Assembly: GCF_029168945.1 (NCBI RefSeq)
Contig: NC_083605.1
Coordinates: forward strand, 37,895,280-37,959,279
Origin: Cannabis sativa
Taxonomy: Eukaryota; Streptophyta; Magnoliopsida; Rosales; Cannabaceae
Direction of reading: 5' to 3'
DNA length: 64,000 nucleotides
Positions within the stretch are counted from its first letter, which is position 1, and each line of letters starts with the position of its first letter. The notes beneath the pieces are model-generated. The model was not told the DNA's origin. It searched no databases and was given only the letters and a program-made list of their open reading frames with translations. The position numbers and the translations under genes are program-made. This document shows positions 1 to 11,487 of the stretch, in pieces.

Positions 1-1559
1 GTACATGTCACTATCGTTGCCCGATGAAGCAAACGATAAGTAAGAAACCTAACTGCGGTTTCAAGAGTAATTACTCATAACGGTATTAACCGTTTCCAAC
101 CCTAGGTCATAACCTATGCTCAAGAATATCTAATCAAAGTTTTGATAATAGTCAGGGCCATAACCATTCAACCATTAGTAATTGTCCGTATACGCTGCTT
201 ACCACTTTTCTTACCTTAGTTCTAAATTTAAGCGTACGGGCCGACTCGAGTGGAAATCAAGCTGGGCGATCCCGGTCCTATGTCACGACAACCAAAACTA
301 AATAAAAACCTTAATCAAATTTCTGATAACTGACTCTAATTCACACAATCAAACACACTCTACTTTCCCCCGGATCAAGCTAGCTTAACTATCTCTAAAA
401 CACCCTGAATTTCACTCTGAAAGACACCCCGAATCAGATCGGACTTGAGGAGAAAAACCCAAAATTTCCCCTTACTGAGAAAAACGGTCGGGCGTTATTC
501 TGGGTGCCTAAAAAACGGTCTGCTATTTTTTCCTGGCAGCCATGAAAATTTTTGGTTTTTCAACCCAAAACCCAATCCAACCTCAACCAAAGCTAACCAA
601 ACTTTCCAGAACAGTATAATAACATAAATATAAAATATCCCAAGATTAAAATTACAATAGTTCAATCTCTAACTCAAATTCATATGCTCAAGTGAAAGAA
701 AATCAATTCCTTTAGCTTCTTCAAACACAACACAATCTCCACAGCCATGAAATCAAATAATACTTGCACAAACAAACCTAATTCAACTAAGAAATCATGC
801 TCAGAACTCATCTAAGCCTACAGCCCTGAAAACTTACAAAAACTAACAAAAACCTAGCTTTAGAAACCTAGGAATTCACAAAAACATGAGGAGGAACTTA
901 CCTCAAGGTTTTAGGTTGGCTTGGGGGTTGAGTTTAGCTCTGAAATGGTAGGTTTGATGAAGAAAAGAAGTCCCCTAATCGCTGGCTCAAGCTTGCACGA
1001 GAGAGAGAAGGAGAGAAGTTGAAGATGGAGAAGTTACTTAGCCTCCAAGTAACTTAAATAATAAAATTTCTCTTCTTTTTCTTTCTTTTCCATTTCTTTT
1101 TTTTAAAAAATATGATAGCCCCTAAATAAAATAAAAAAGAATAAAAGATTAATTATTTAAAGAATAATTAAATTACCCTCAAAGCTAAATAATCTCTAAA
1201 GTAACCTAAGGGCATTTTGGTAATTTTACTAATCCATCAACCCGACATTCTAATAAAATTCTAACCTAGTCCGGAATATTCTCAAATAATTCTTCCATTA
1301 ACGTCGTGACATTACTAACCACATCGCTAAATTTCCACAATTGCTGGGCCCGAAAAATATTTTATTTCGAAACTGATATACTGAGTACTCACATATCCCA
1401 ATATAATCTCCTCAATTAATAAATTACACTATTTATTTCATTGAGTAAATTCTCAATAATTACCCTAAGCAAGATCATAATCTTACTTCGTTACCAAAAT
1501 AATTACATATTTAATAAAATATGTCTATTTAAATATTGTTTATTTTCCAGGACATTACA
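1..1559 (-). repeat. Ty3/gypsy-like LTR, cut by the left window edge
   Basis: Non-coding. Its right end reads GGACATTACA, so on the minus strand it begins TGTAATGTCC, the TG start expected of an LTR. It has the layout of the chromovirus LTRs further right: a moderately GC-rich part, a GA-rich tract near 1000-1020, then a long AT-rich part. No polypurine tract follows at 1560, so 1559 is probably the outer edge of an LTR. The left end is outside the window and no target duplication can be tested. Family assignment is by layout only. Confidence 0.4.
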
Positions 1560-2030
1560 CCCTAACTTAGGTCCGCTCGGCAGACCTCAACATCACTCGA
1601 TTGTTAGCTTGTGGGATAGCAGCATACGAGTGAAGTGCATCTACAAAGGGGCAGTATGGAGCAGCAGCATAAGCATGGAACAACATTGGGGGATGTTAGC
1701 TGGACCTGGCTACCTGGTTGTCTTAGATGGACATGACTTTGCATGGGCATGCATGCAAACGATTTCTCAGACAGTGTGCATGGTGACACACGTGAATGAC
1801 AATTGCTGGAAGTTAACAATGTCTATCCAAAGACATGCACGTGGGCTTAAGACATCTGTTGGAGGACAGATGCATGGAATCTAGGCTGAGGGCTTGGATG
1901 GCTGACACGCGAGTGTTAGTTATTTGCATATGCTATGTTGATGTGTAATGTGCTGGTCAGTCAAGCATGGCCTAGGCGGTCTGAGTGAATCACTTTATCT
2001 AGGCGCGCACGAATGGGAAACCTTAGCCAA
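1560..2030. other. Unassigned repeat-like spacer
   Basis: Mixed-composition DNA of about 470 bp between an LTR end and the leader of copia copy D. It is less AT-rich than its neighbours and has several GCATGC/TGCATG words around 1740-1760. A 147-codon open frame crosses its left border but has no recognisable domain and starts in the LTR. It may be a piece of another retroelement; I see nothing that identifies it. Confidence 0.3.
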
Positions 2031-2297
2031 ATTTTCAAAAACTTTAAAATATTATAACTTTTTTATTTTATTTGAAATTAAGTTTTGTAAAAGGTAAATT
2101 TGCTTAATTTTTAACCAACTATCCAAATAAAATAATGTTAGCTCAAAAATCAAATTAACTTTTGTAGAAAATTTCTTAATATCACAACCAATCATTAAAA
2201 ATCACATAAATCAATATGAACACATCCAAATCATCCAAATATCGTTTGAAATCCATATGTCATGAAAATAAATTATTACCATTGCTTTGCGGCCAAT
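2031..2297 (-). mobile_element. Leader remnant of Ty1/copia copy D
   Basis: AT-rich non-coding sequence matching the region just downstream of the PBS in copia copy B (about 50130-50341). Shared words include TTGCTTAATTTTT and CCAAATCATCCAAAT. The stretch at 2281-2297 is a decayed version of the PBS complement seen at 50326-50341. It marks D as a minus-strand element whose gag-pol side, to the left, is gone. Confidence 0.6.
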
Positions 2298-3604
2298 TGC
2301 TAGAAGTATTTTACCAAGATCTAGATTTACTAACATGTATGTGTGATTATAAATCTATAATCTAACATCCTAAATATGAATTCTCCAAAAGTGATGAATT
2401 AAACAAATAAAGTTATAGAAAGACTTATACTAATGGCAACAAAATAGTATGACTCTTTCCATTTAGATCTCTAACTCTTGATCATTTCTATCGTAGAGTA
2501 TGATTAAGCTTTGAACCTGGTTTCTCCTTAAAGTGATAAAAATACTACACAATCTTCCACACTATCTTGAGTATTGACTTGAATCGTGTGGGGAATCACT
2601 CATTCATTATCAGGTTCAAAAATTTTAGAAGAAGAAGAATATGAATTAGAAAATAGAAGGCGCTCTTTTTATTTTTCTATTTAGTCTGACAATGAGTCAA
2701 TTAGGTTATGTAAATAAGAGCTATATTATTCTATTTATATAATAGCTATTGAAAATTTACATTGAGTAGGGACAAATTTATTTATATGATAGCTATTGAT
2801 AATTTACATTGAGTAGGGTCAAATTTACCGTTCCACCATTCAATGTATTTTATCCTTAAACTACTTACCTACTTGTAAATGATATTATAATAAACTAATA
2901 TAATTACTCAAATGAGTACTCTACTATTTAAACTCGTTTAGCCAAGCTCGAAGGAAACTATCGTTTCACTTCTATGTATTTAAAGAAGCTATGAATTTTG
3001 TACCTTTGATTAACACTTCCACTCAATTGCATCGTGTTACTAAGATGTAAGTATTTGAGCAATCCAATTGGTTAACTTTAACGAACAAATCAAAGAACGC
3101 AAGCAATACACTTATACTGGAGCCTAACCATCTCAGTATTGAGATCATTGATCTAAGATCAAGTAAGTGATATTTACTTAAAAAAATATTATGGTAAGTT
3201 TATGATATATTTTGCACACTGAATATCGCTCAGTTTGATCTATAACCGTACATCTAATATAAGCTTACTTTGCTAATACCTTAGAAAAAATATTCAACTA
3301 TACAAGTGTAAGTAAACTAAATTATTGATTATCAAATCAGTGTAAATCATGTGTACTAATAAATCACGAGACTAATTAGTTTAATCACATAATCTTAATT
3401 ATTTTTCAATGTGTAGACAACACATTAATCATGAATAGCAATGTGATAAAAATTTAATAGAATTTATATATCAAACATATGATCATGAAATAAACATGTG
3501 AACCAAGCATTATACTAAGTAATAAAATAATTTTGTTCCTTTATTGATAATAAAATTCAAGATAACATTGAAATAGAGTTTTAGTTAGGACACAAAACAC
3601 AACA
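2298..3604 (-). repeat. LTR of Ty1/copia family, copy D (old)
   Basis: About 1.3 kb, matching the LTRs at 22321, 36418 and 50342. The left end reads TGCTAGAAGTATTTTACC where copy B has TGTTGGAATTTATTTTAC, and the right end reads CAAAACACAACA where the intact copies have CATAAAACCCAACA. Shared internal blocks include AAGATCTAGATTTACTA and GATCTCTAACTCTTGAT. Many substitutions and indels make this the most diverged of the four LTRs. The PBS side is on its left, so it is the 5' LTR of a minus-strand copy. Confidence 0.7.
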
Positions 3605-3819
3605 TGTAAATAAATAGAAAAATAATAAGACATCAATCTTGTTAAAATGTGTAAATCATTCATAAATTAACTCTCAATAACTACAAAATATCCAAAAAAA
3701 AATATACTAGTTTTGTTAATCATGTAAAAGATAGAAAAATATAGGAGAAGTGATCTTTATTATTTTGTAAGAGAGAAAGTATATAAAAATATGAGAAAAA
3801 TTATGAAAGTAAAACTTAT
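3605..3819. other. AT-rich spacer
   Basis: Lies between the copia D LTR and the LINE fragment. I see no open frame, terminal repeat or target duplication in it. Confidence 0.4.
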
Positions 3820-5317
3820 TGTTGAGCCGGTTACTCAAGAATAGATATTTTTCTACCACCTCTTTTTTGGATGCTAACATTAGTCATTCTCCATCTTATA
3901 CTTGGCAAAGTATATGTTGGGGAAGAGAATTACTCATCAAGGGAATGCGATTTAGGGTTTGTAATGGTCTTCACATTGCTTGTGACAATGATCCTTAGAT
4001 CCCCAGCCATAATCACTTTCGGCCTATAAGCTTTTGTGGACCTCCTCACATGTCGGGTTCTACGCTCATTACTCACAATAGGGAATGGAATGTGGAGTTG
4101 TAAAGTGAGTTTTTCCAATTAATAGATGTTGAAATATTTTTAACTATTCCATTAGGTTTCTTTGTTGATCAGGATAGATTAATATAACATCATACTCCTA
4201 CTAGATCTTACAATGTCCAATCGGGGTTCCATTTGGCCACAACTATGGAGGATCAACTTCATTCTTCTACTTCAGACACCCACCGTGACCGGTGGAAGTT
4301 CTTTTGGAGTTTAAATTTGCCAACAAAAATACGTATCTTCGCTTGGAAAGTCCTTCAAAATGTGGTCCCTGTAGCTGCTGCTCTTTTTAAGAAAAAAATC
4401 ATTGATTCAGCTGCTTGTTCTCTTTGCCCTTAAAGTTGGGAGTCCATAGGACATGCACTTTTTGGATGTCATCATGCTAAAGCAGTATGGAAGGATTCAA
4501 AATTCACAATAGACTTTCACAAAGCTCAGTCCATGTACAATGGGGAGTATCTACACCATCTTTCTGCTGTATATAATCAAGAGGATTTTGAGCTTTTTAT
4601 TTGTCTAATGTGGGGAATTTGGACTGACAGAAATAAAGTGTTTCATGGTGGGAAACCACGCCTGAGCTCTTCCATAACTGCCTATACCACATGTTTCTAC
4701 AATGACTACAACCGAGCCAAAAAATCCTCCAAACCAGCTGCTGCTACAGACCAGATTTTGAACAACCAGTCCTCCATGAATTCAGCGTTGCAGCAACAGG
4801 TTCCATGGTCTTTTCCCAGCATTAATGTATTGAAATTAAATGTAGATGCAACCACCAATTTGGAACAAAAAAAAACTGGGAATTGGTGCTATCATTCGAG
4901 ATCATGATGGAATGGTTGTGGCTGGTTTTTCGAAAGTTGTTCAAGGCAGCTTTAGATCTGATGAGATGGAAGCAAAATCTTTTTTTCATGTTCTCAATTG
5001 GGTATCTCAATTACAACTGTCTATAACGCATATTGAGATAGCTGCCTTGAGAGTTTCTACTGCATTAAATTCCCCTTCAAGTGATTTATGTTGTTTTTCA
5101 GATCTTATTTTTGATGTACGTTGTGTGTTATCATTTTCTCTCTAGTGTTTTAGTTTCCCATGTTAAAAGAACTGCCAATCAAGCAGTTCATTAGTTAGCT
5201 AAATTTGCTTTAGGGCTGGATGAAGACATTTGTAGGTTAGGAGAAATTCCCTATCCTATTTTCTCATTTGTAAATGACTCTAATTTATAATAACAGTGAT
5301 TATTCTAAAAAAAAAAA
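3820..5317 (+). pseudogene. 5'-truncated LINE (non-LTR retrotransposon)
   Basis: 3' end of a plant L1-type LINE. Read across stops and frameshifts, 3850-3990 gives the segment after the reverse transcriptase (PSYTWQSICWGRELLIKGMR, then RVCNG). 4230-4500 gives the zf-RVT zinc-binding region (KFFWSLNLPTKIRIFAWKVL, then CSLCP and the GHALFGC cysteines/histidine). 4800-5270 gives an RVT_3 RNase H-like domain (LNVDA, IGAIIRDHDGMVV, EMEAK). It ends in an A-run at 5307-5317, as LINEs do. A one-base slip near 4870 splits the RNase H frame. The reverse transcriptase and endonuclease are absent, consistent with ordinary 5' truncation. No target duplication is clear. Not functional. Confidence 0.8.
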
Positions 5318-6188
5318 TCATATTTTAGTAAAGGTTAAAAGAAATTAATTAAATTTTTTTTTTTTATTTTATGTGATTAATTAAAGATAAATAGTTTGAA
5401 ATAGTTAGAGTGAGAATAGTAAGAAAATGAAAAAGAAAAATTAGTTTGAGAAATACAATTAAAAAAAAGGAGAGAATTGAAAAAAAGAAAAAAAAAATCC
5501 TGAGAGTACAAAGGAAAGAAAAAAAAATGAGCAACGGACTTAAAAAAAAATTCACCAAGACTAAAAAAAATTAAAAGAGAAATAAATTAGTATAAATGTA
5601 AAGTTTGAAAAAAATTAATATTTTGTGTAAAAAAATAAATAAAAAAAATAAGATCATAAATAATTTTTAAAAACATATTTGGTCATATTCATGCGCGTGC
5701 ATATCTTAATTGGCCACTTAGTTGATTTTTTTTTTTTTTTTTTTTTTTTGAAAGGACACTTAGTAGTTTTTTGAAATGTATGATATATCATTTAACCCCC
5801 ATAATCTAATCATCATTTTTATTTAAAAGTTCAGCTGGCATGCTTAACATAACCAACTTATAACCTATCAACTTTTTTTCAATACTGACACAAAAATAAA
5901 AAATTTATAAACTCTAGAGGGTGAGAATATCAGGCTATAAATATATATTTAATTATGTGTACAGAGTCAAACAACATCATAATTAAATACCTGAAACCTT
6001 CTCGACCATATTACGTCGAGAAAGAGCACAGAATTTGTGCCGAAAGTAATAAAGGAAAATAGAAAGCCAATGAGCCAATAATAGTGGTATATAGCCAAAA
6101 TGTGTACCAACTACCAAGTTATGTTTGTGTTAGGGAAATTTTATAAACTGTACATTAAAGAGACCACACTAACAAACAAAAAAAAATA
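5318..6188. other. AT-rich intergenic stretch with T-run
   Basis: Very A/T-rich with long A-runs (5530-5650) and a 24-T run at 5726-5749. The minus-strand open frame over 5364-5558 is low-complexity Phe/Leu/Ser translated from A-runs and is not a gene. I find no terminal repeat or domain. Confidence 0.5.
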
Positions 6189-6336
6189 GGGCATGGTACT
6201 AAAGTATCTAGTACCTCAATGATATGATATTTTATACTGAGTTAGTGATTCTTTTTAATCTTTATGTAAATAAAATTAATACACATTATAGGGGTGTTAG
6301 GTACCATGAGTACCCTTTAGCATTTCTAAAAAAAAT
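6189..6336. mobile_element. Possible MITE with imperfect terminal inverted repeats
   Basis: About 150 bp, AT-rich inside. The left end (GGTACTAAAGTATCTAGTACC) is an imperfect inverted match to the right end (GGTACCATGAGTACCCTTTAGC). A-rich flanks ending ATA on both sides could be a target duplication but are too simple to prove it. A small non-autonomous DNA transposon is the best reading. Confidence 0.35.
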
Positions 6337-6421
6337 ACCCCCAAATAAAATTATACCAATCTACACTTAACTTGTTCCCTTATACCCATTTTACACATCT
6401 AAAAAAAATAACACCCAATTT

Positions 6422-6423
<2 letters not shown>

Positions 6424-6455
<32 letters not shown>
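6424..6455. repeat. (CT)16 microsatellite
   Basis: An uninterrupted CT run of 32 bases. It lies inside a short open frame (6372-6611) that translates to a Leu-Ser run and is not coding. Confidence 0.95.
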
Positions 6456-6457
<2 letters not shown>

Positions 6458-6566
6458 ATTTTCTATTGCTCTTCAGCCAAAAACCCCACCTCAAAAACAC
6501 CACCACAAAGCCGTTGGAGCCACAACAAAAATAACACCAAGAATGTCAGAGGTCCACCACGACGTC

Positions 6567-8885
6567 TGTAACGTCCTAATTTATAGGAACGCCACGTGCA
6601 TGATTTTATAAACTAATTTAATTCTAATAGAATAATTAATTATTAAAAAACGTGATAACATAAAAACTTTATAGGAACGCCACGTGTCTGTTATAAAAAG
6701 TTTTGCTAAAGAAATATACACGACAACCATTTAATCACAAAATCAAAATACACAGCAGATACAGCCAGCTCAAAATTACTCCTGGCAACTCGGCATGCAG
6801 GCCGGTGAGGTCAATATGTACATTGATGGAGAAGACTCTCATATCATGGTTAATTTATCTTTTCTTTGCCTTTACCTGTACCACATAGTACCTGTGAGTC
6901 ACAAGAACTCAGCAAGAAAAGTAATAATAACAATCATATAGTTTATTTTTCGAAAATTATCATTTGTATACAATAAGAATCAAACCATCACACATTGTTC
7001 ATAAGATGAAATCCAAATCACTACTGGCATCTACCACGAATAAACATCAGTATACAGATATTTGGTAACATAAAACTATTATACCAATAATAGAATTCAT
7101 ATTCATTTAATAATATAAATAACATATATATGTTACTTGATAATGTAACAGTGTTCATAACATCACGTTGCCTAATCAAGCAAGTCGATGCCTTAATTTG
7201 ATAATCTTGTATTGCATTGCCAAATTAGTTAAGCCCGTGCCATAGTCTAGGACCCATATATCGCATAGGTGCATCACCTAATCAGGTGAGCATGTACCAA
7301 AAACTTGCACCCATATATCATATATTACATCACCTAATCAGGTGAGCTCGTACCTACGCTCGATACTCCTCATATATTATTGATGCCTGTACTGACGCGC
7401 AATACGTTACCAAAAAAATTGCATCACCTAATCAAGTGAGCTCGTACCTATTCTCGGTACTCATCATATATCATTGATGCCCGTATTTACGCCCAGTACA
7501 TCGCAAGAAAAATCGCATCACCTAATCAAGTGAGCTTGTAGCTATGCTCGGTACTCATCATATATCACTGACACCCATACTTATACCCAGTACGTCGCCA
7601 CGAAAATTGCATCACTTAATCAGGTAAGACCATATATTACATGCATAATATAATCAAATTATCGATACTCAACCAATCAATCTTTTAATTATATAATAAT
7701 GTTAACTATATCTCAATATTTATCAAATCATATATTACAATACTAATTGTATTACAAACGACGTACTATGCAGTACAATATATTTTTCTTACCTTCAATC
7801 TAGGTTCATACATGTTGGCCAACTTAAGTGGAGAACTATCCCCGACGATCTTGACCCATATATCATAACAGCAGTAAACAATTAATTGTTTATCCCAAAA
7901 CACTACTTAATATTCACATACGATAATCTAGGGTTTTCTATTAAACCCCACGGTATAAATACACTAAAATAGAAATTATATTTTGGCTCTAAAATATGTA
8001 CCATATTGTAGAGCCTGTTGCATGCTTCAAAACAGTACATAGAACGTCCAAAATGGATACCCGAGTCAAAAATTATGACAAGAATACGATTTCTGATCTC
8101 CTAAGAATTTCTAAAAAGTACGAAACATGAAAATTTCAATTTTCGCACTCACCGAAACACTACCAAAACTTATTCAAATCACTCGAAACTTGAGAAGGCA
8201 CATAGTACCCATAAATATTACCATGCTTACATAACAAATATTAAAATCGAGCCCTTAAATAAAAAATGCCATTAACGTTCATACTAAGTTTTAAAAAGCT
8301 CCAAACGCAATTTCTAACCCAAAATCACCTCAGCTTCAGCAAGAAAATATCGAAACTAGTCCCATCACTACCCGAGAACAATCCTATAAGGTTAGAACCT
8401 TCGTAACTATTCTAATTCACAAAACCCTATACGAAACTAATTATTTTTAAACTTAAAATGAAATTAAACAATACATTAAGATTTCCCTCTTCAAAGATTT
8501 GCTATCCTGCTACTACTAAAGCTTAGATAACTTGGAATGGGGTTCAAAATTGAAGAAAAATAAATGTAGGGGGAGAAGGTTTTGACGAAAGGGGAAGAAC
8601 GAGGATTTGTTTGTTCGTTTTCGTTTATGTTTACTGTAACTTATATAATATATATATATAAATTTACTATAATTATTTATATATATATAAAATAATATTA
8701 TAATAATAATATAATATGAATAAAAAATTTATTATTAATAGTTATCTTATTATTTCTTAGCTACTAAGAAATTTATATTTCTAAAGTATTTGGTCGACTC
8801 CAAGTACCCCAAAATACTCCGGTATTTCTAAAATTAATTTATCCTAATAATCTCATCAATATTTCTAACTAAAATTGTTGTCACA
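6567..8885 (-). repeat. Solo LTR, chromovirus-related family
   Basis: About 2.3 kb with TG...CA ends (TGTAACGTCC at left, TTGTCACA at right). Its left part aligns in order with the Tekay LTR at 10363: the TGTAAC terminus, then an AACGTGAT block, then CTTTGCCTTTACCTG, then CTGTGAGTCAC..CTCAG, then AAGAAAAG.AATAATA. It carries a tandem repeat where the Tekay LTRs carry theirs. It is clearly a different subfamily. The flanks (ACGTC and TTTTT) do not match, so the right border is tentative. No internal region adjoins it. Confidence 0.6.
7272..7625. repeat. 94-bp tandem repeat inside the solo LTR
   Basis: The anchor CATCACCTAATCA occurs at 7328, 7422 and 7516, and as CATCACTTAATCA at 7610, at exact 94-bp steps. 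A partial unit begins at 7272. Each unit carries GGTGAGCTCGTACC-like and ATCATATATCATTGATGCCC-like blocks. It is a direct tandem array with no spacers, not a CRISPR. Confidence 0.85.
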
Positions 8886-8960
8886 TTTTTGGCCTCCAAT
8901 CGGGTCTTCTGGGTCGCCGAACCTGAAAATATTTTTATTTTACAAATAACTATATTATTA

Positions 8961-10055
8961 GGGCTGAGCATTGGTCGGTTTGGTCGGTTTTTTTTTATTA
9001 AAAAATCCAAATTTCGGTTTTCGGTCTGGATTGGTGTAATCCGAAAACCGACCGACCAATATAGGAAACCCGTTAGAACCGACCAATATAAACCGCGGTT
9101 TGGTCGGTTCAAACCGCCGAAACCGTTTTTTTTTTTTTTTTGTAAAATATGATCAAATTTAAAGGAAAGTTAGAATCTAATTTTTAGCTCATTTCTTCTT
9201 GCTGATTTCTTATACTTTAGTAGTTTAGTATATGCAAAATTGAAAGAATGTATGAGAAAAGAGAAAATTTTGTATGAATATGAAAGATAGAGAAAGATAA
9301 TGAATATTGAAAAAAGCAGCCCTCACTATAATTAATTCATGGAATGGACGCTTTAAGATTTTTGAAGATTTAATCAATTACTATAATTTATTATACTGAG
9401 AAAGGATATAATTAGTTCCTTAGTAACTTTAGCCTTTTAAATGAAAAATTAACAGAGATAGAAAAAGAGAGTTCCTGAGCGAGAGAGACGAAGAGAGCAG
9501 TGTTGGAGTTGGAGAATATATATATGTATACCTAAACTATTTTTATACGTAAATTATTTTTTTATTTATTAATATTAATATAATAATAATATAACTTATA
9601 TATATACATAAACTTAACTTAAATAGTATACATATATAAATTTATTTATACTTTTTATAAATTCGATCGGTTTCGATTTTTCCGGTCGGTTTGCTATCGA
9701 AATAAAAACCGACCATTTCAAGGTGGTTTTAACCGTTAATAGTTTTTTCGGTTTTTCGGTGTAAACGGTTTCGGTTTTAACGGTGTTCGGTAGGTCGGTT
9801 TGAACGGTTTTCTGGAATTTTTGAAACGGTTTCTAAGGTTGATATCTTTGGCTATGATGTGAAGAATTAAAATATGATAAAAAAAAAATCGGTTTCGGCG
9901 GTTTGAACCGACCAAACCGCGGTTTACATTGGTTGGTTCTAAGGGGTTTCCTATATTGGTCGGTCGGTTTTCGGATTACACCAATCCAGACCGAAAACTA
10001 AAATTTGGAATTTTTATTAAAAAAAAAACCGACCAAACCGACCAATGCTCAGCCC
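8961..10055. mobile_element. Non-autonomous DNA transposon with long inverted repeats
   Basis: Terminal inverted repeats of about 181 bp (8961-9141) and 175 bp (9881-10055), beginning GGGCTGAGCATTGGTCGGTT on each strand and nearly identical to each other. A TA dinucleotide flanks both ends (8959-8960, 10056-10057). The centre is AT-rich without a transposase. The right half (9660-9840) has many extra CGGTTT/CGGTTTCGG words, possibly subterminal transposase-binding sites. The flanks show no clear 8-bp hAT or 3-bp PIF duplication, so the superfamily is left open. The overlapping frames on both strands here are inverted-repeat artefacts. The 75 bp at 8886-8960 to its left are unassigned. Confidence 0.8.
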
Positions 10056-10362
10056 TAGTACTAAGGCCTAGGGATCATATTTTTGACAAGTTGGGTTCCA
10101 AGCTAGACGAAAACACACAACACAATAATAACTCGACGAGGGTGAACCAATGTGACTTAGTCCCTCCTCTTAATAATAATTTTAGGCAGGTGGATCCACA
10201 AACCCAAGTGGTTGGTACAACCAACCCCCAATCGACCCAAAAACTATCATGGCCTACTAAGGGAGTCTAGCCGCCCTGGCCGACGATTGAGTACTAGCCG
10301 ACCAATGAGTGTTGGTCAGCCACGGAGTGTTATTTAGATAGGGAGCAGACAGAGTAGACCCA
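10056..10362 (+). pseudogene. Tat3 element, left piece (gag leader region)
   Basis: A short stretch open from the transposon edge to 10270, rich in Asn, Gln and Pro like the leader part of Tat gag proteins. It ends exactly where the Tekay element inserted; the sequence resumes at 19792 after the duplicated ACCCA. Assignment to Tat3 rests mainly on this continuity. No diagnostic motif is visible within the piece itself. Confidence 0.4.
10358..10362. repeat. Target-site duplication ACCCA (left)
   Basis: ACCCA directly before the left LTR, repeated at 19792-19796 directly after the right LTR. It shows that the Tekay element inserted here as one unit and has not been rearranged since. Confidence 0.95.
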
Positions 10363-10780
10363 TGTAACACCCTAACTAACTTAGGCGTATTACGTGATTT
10401 TTAAACGTACTGTGCAGCTCGTTGCTAATCAACGAGGTTTATGGAAAAACGTGATTAATTAAAATTTTGCTTTTTCATTAAACTTATAAACCATTTTACC
10501 AAAAAGTCTCGGGATCCCGATTTATAAAAATATTTACAAACGTTTTCACTATTCAACTTTTACATCAAAATGAGGTCATCTAACGACCGTTACAAAAATC
10601 TCAGCCCTGCTGTCCCGAGGATCGTACGCTCCAGGCCTAACCGCCCCGACATGTACAATCCCATAAGCTCGCTCACGGTCCATCAGCAACTGCCTTGCCT
10701 TTACCTACACAAGCAACGCAAACTGTGAGTCGACAGACTCAGTAAGAAAAGCATAATAATATCATACATAAAACTGACTG

Positions 10781-10857
10781 CCGTGTCCAACACGATACTG
10801 AGTCCCGCTACTGCCATGTCCAACATGGTGCGAGCACTACCGCCATGTCCAACATGG
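10781..10857. repeat. Three hyphenated palindromes in the LTR
   Basis: CCGTGTCCAACACG at 10781-10794 and CCATGTCCAACATGG at 10814-10828 and 10843-10857, spaced 33 and 29 bp. Each is an inverted repeat around a short centre and could be a protein-binding site or RNA hairpin. The right LTR has the same three at about 17988-18060, and the solo LTR at 39739 has three CGTGTTGGACACGG copies at 41560-41640 on the other strand. Confidence 0.85.
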
Positions 10858-10907
10858 TACCGAGTTTTGAACGTTCGGGGGACGGCACTATTGACAAGTA
10901 TCCTCCC

Positions 10908-11060
10908 GATCGGTCGAACCGGTCATACTCCGGCTGCTGGTCATACTCCAGCCTGTACCGACGGGATAGGTCAATAGCACTGAACCACCAACCAGTGTCA
11001 GCCTGATCGGTCGAACCGGTCATACTCCGGCTGCTGGTCATACTCCAGCCTGTACCGACG
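10908..11060. repeat. Two ~56-bp direct repeats in the LTR
   Basis: Units 10908-10963 and 11005-11060 share GATCGGTCGAACCGGTCATA, then CTCCGGCTGCTGG, then GTCATACTCCAGCC and GTACCGACG. Each unit contains two TCATACTCC(A/G)G blocks. The right LTR has two shortened units (18112-18164, 18205-18257); the solo LTR at 39739 has three. Function unknown; they lie in the GC-rich half of the LTR. Confidence 0.9.
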
Positions 11061-11415
11061 TGACAGGGTTGGGTGGTTCGAAGCCTAAATACATATCTAA
11101 TGTAAACTAACAGGCTTCCTACATGCACGCTAAACATGTAAACTACATATGCATACTGTTATACTAATCTTACCTGGATTCCGATTTCAGGTGTGCGAGT
11201 CAACTCGGCCCAGGCCCGAAGGCCCGAACGGCGGATTGCGGCTCCTAAACCATAAAAACCACAACACTATAAGTGACACGCTAAATCACTTCCCGGACTA
11301 AAACTCGAAACTAAAAGTTTCCCTATCGATGAAAAGCATGGCAATACCCCTACGAACCCAAAAACGAGGAAAACTAGGGTTCTGAAAAATCCCCCATCCG
11401 GAAGTCCGGTTGCCC

Positions 11416-11487
11416 AACCGGAATTCCGGTTCTGGGAAAATCTGAACCCCCATCCGGAATTCCGGATGCTCAACCGGAATTCCGGTT
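11416..11487. repeat. Array of 16-bp perfect palindromes
   Basis: AACCGGAATTCCGGTT at 11416-11431 and 11472-11487, with ATCCGGAATTCCGGAT at 11452-11467. Each is a perfect palindrome on a CCGGAATTCCGG core. The solo LTR at 39739 keeps two intact (40854-40869, 40874-40889) and one mutated copy, so the array is a family trait. It could bind a dimeric factor or fold in the transcript. Confidence 0.9.

Noticed and set aside
1441..1884. 147-codon open frame
   Set aside because: It begins inside an LTR end and has no domain or codon signal; it is chance openness.
5364..5558. Minus-strand frame resembling a membrane protein (Phe/Leu rich)
   Set aside because: Produced by A-runs on the plus strand; low complexity, no start context.
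7272..7625. Regularly spaced repeats considered as CRISPR
   Set aside because: Units are contiguous 94-bp tandem copies without unique spacers, in a plant LTR.
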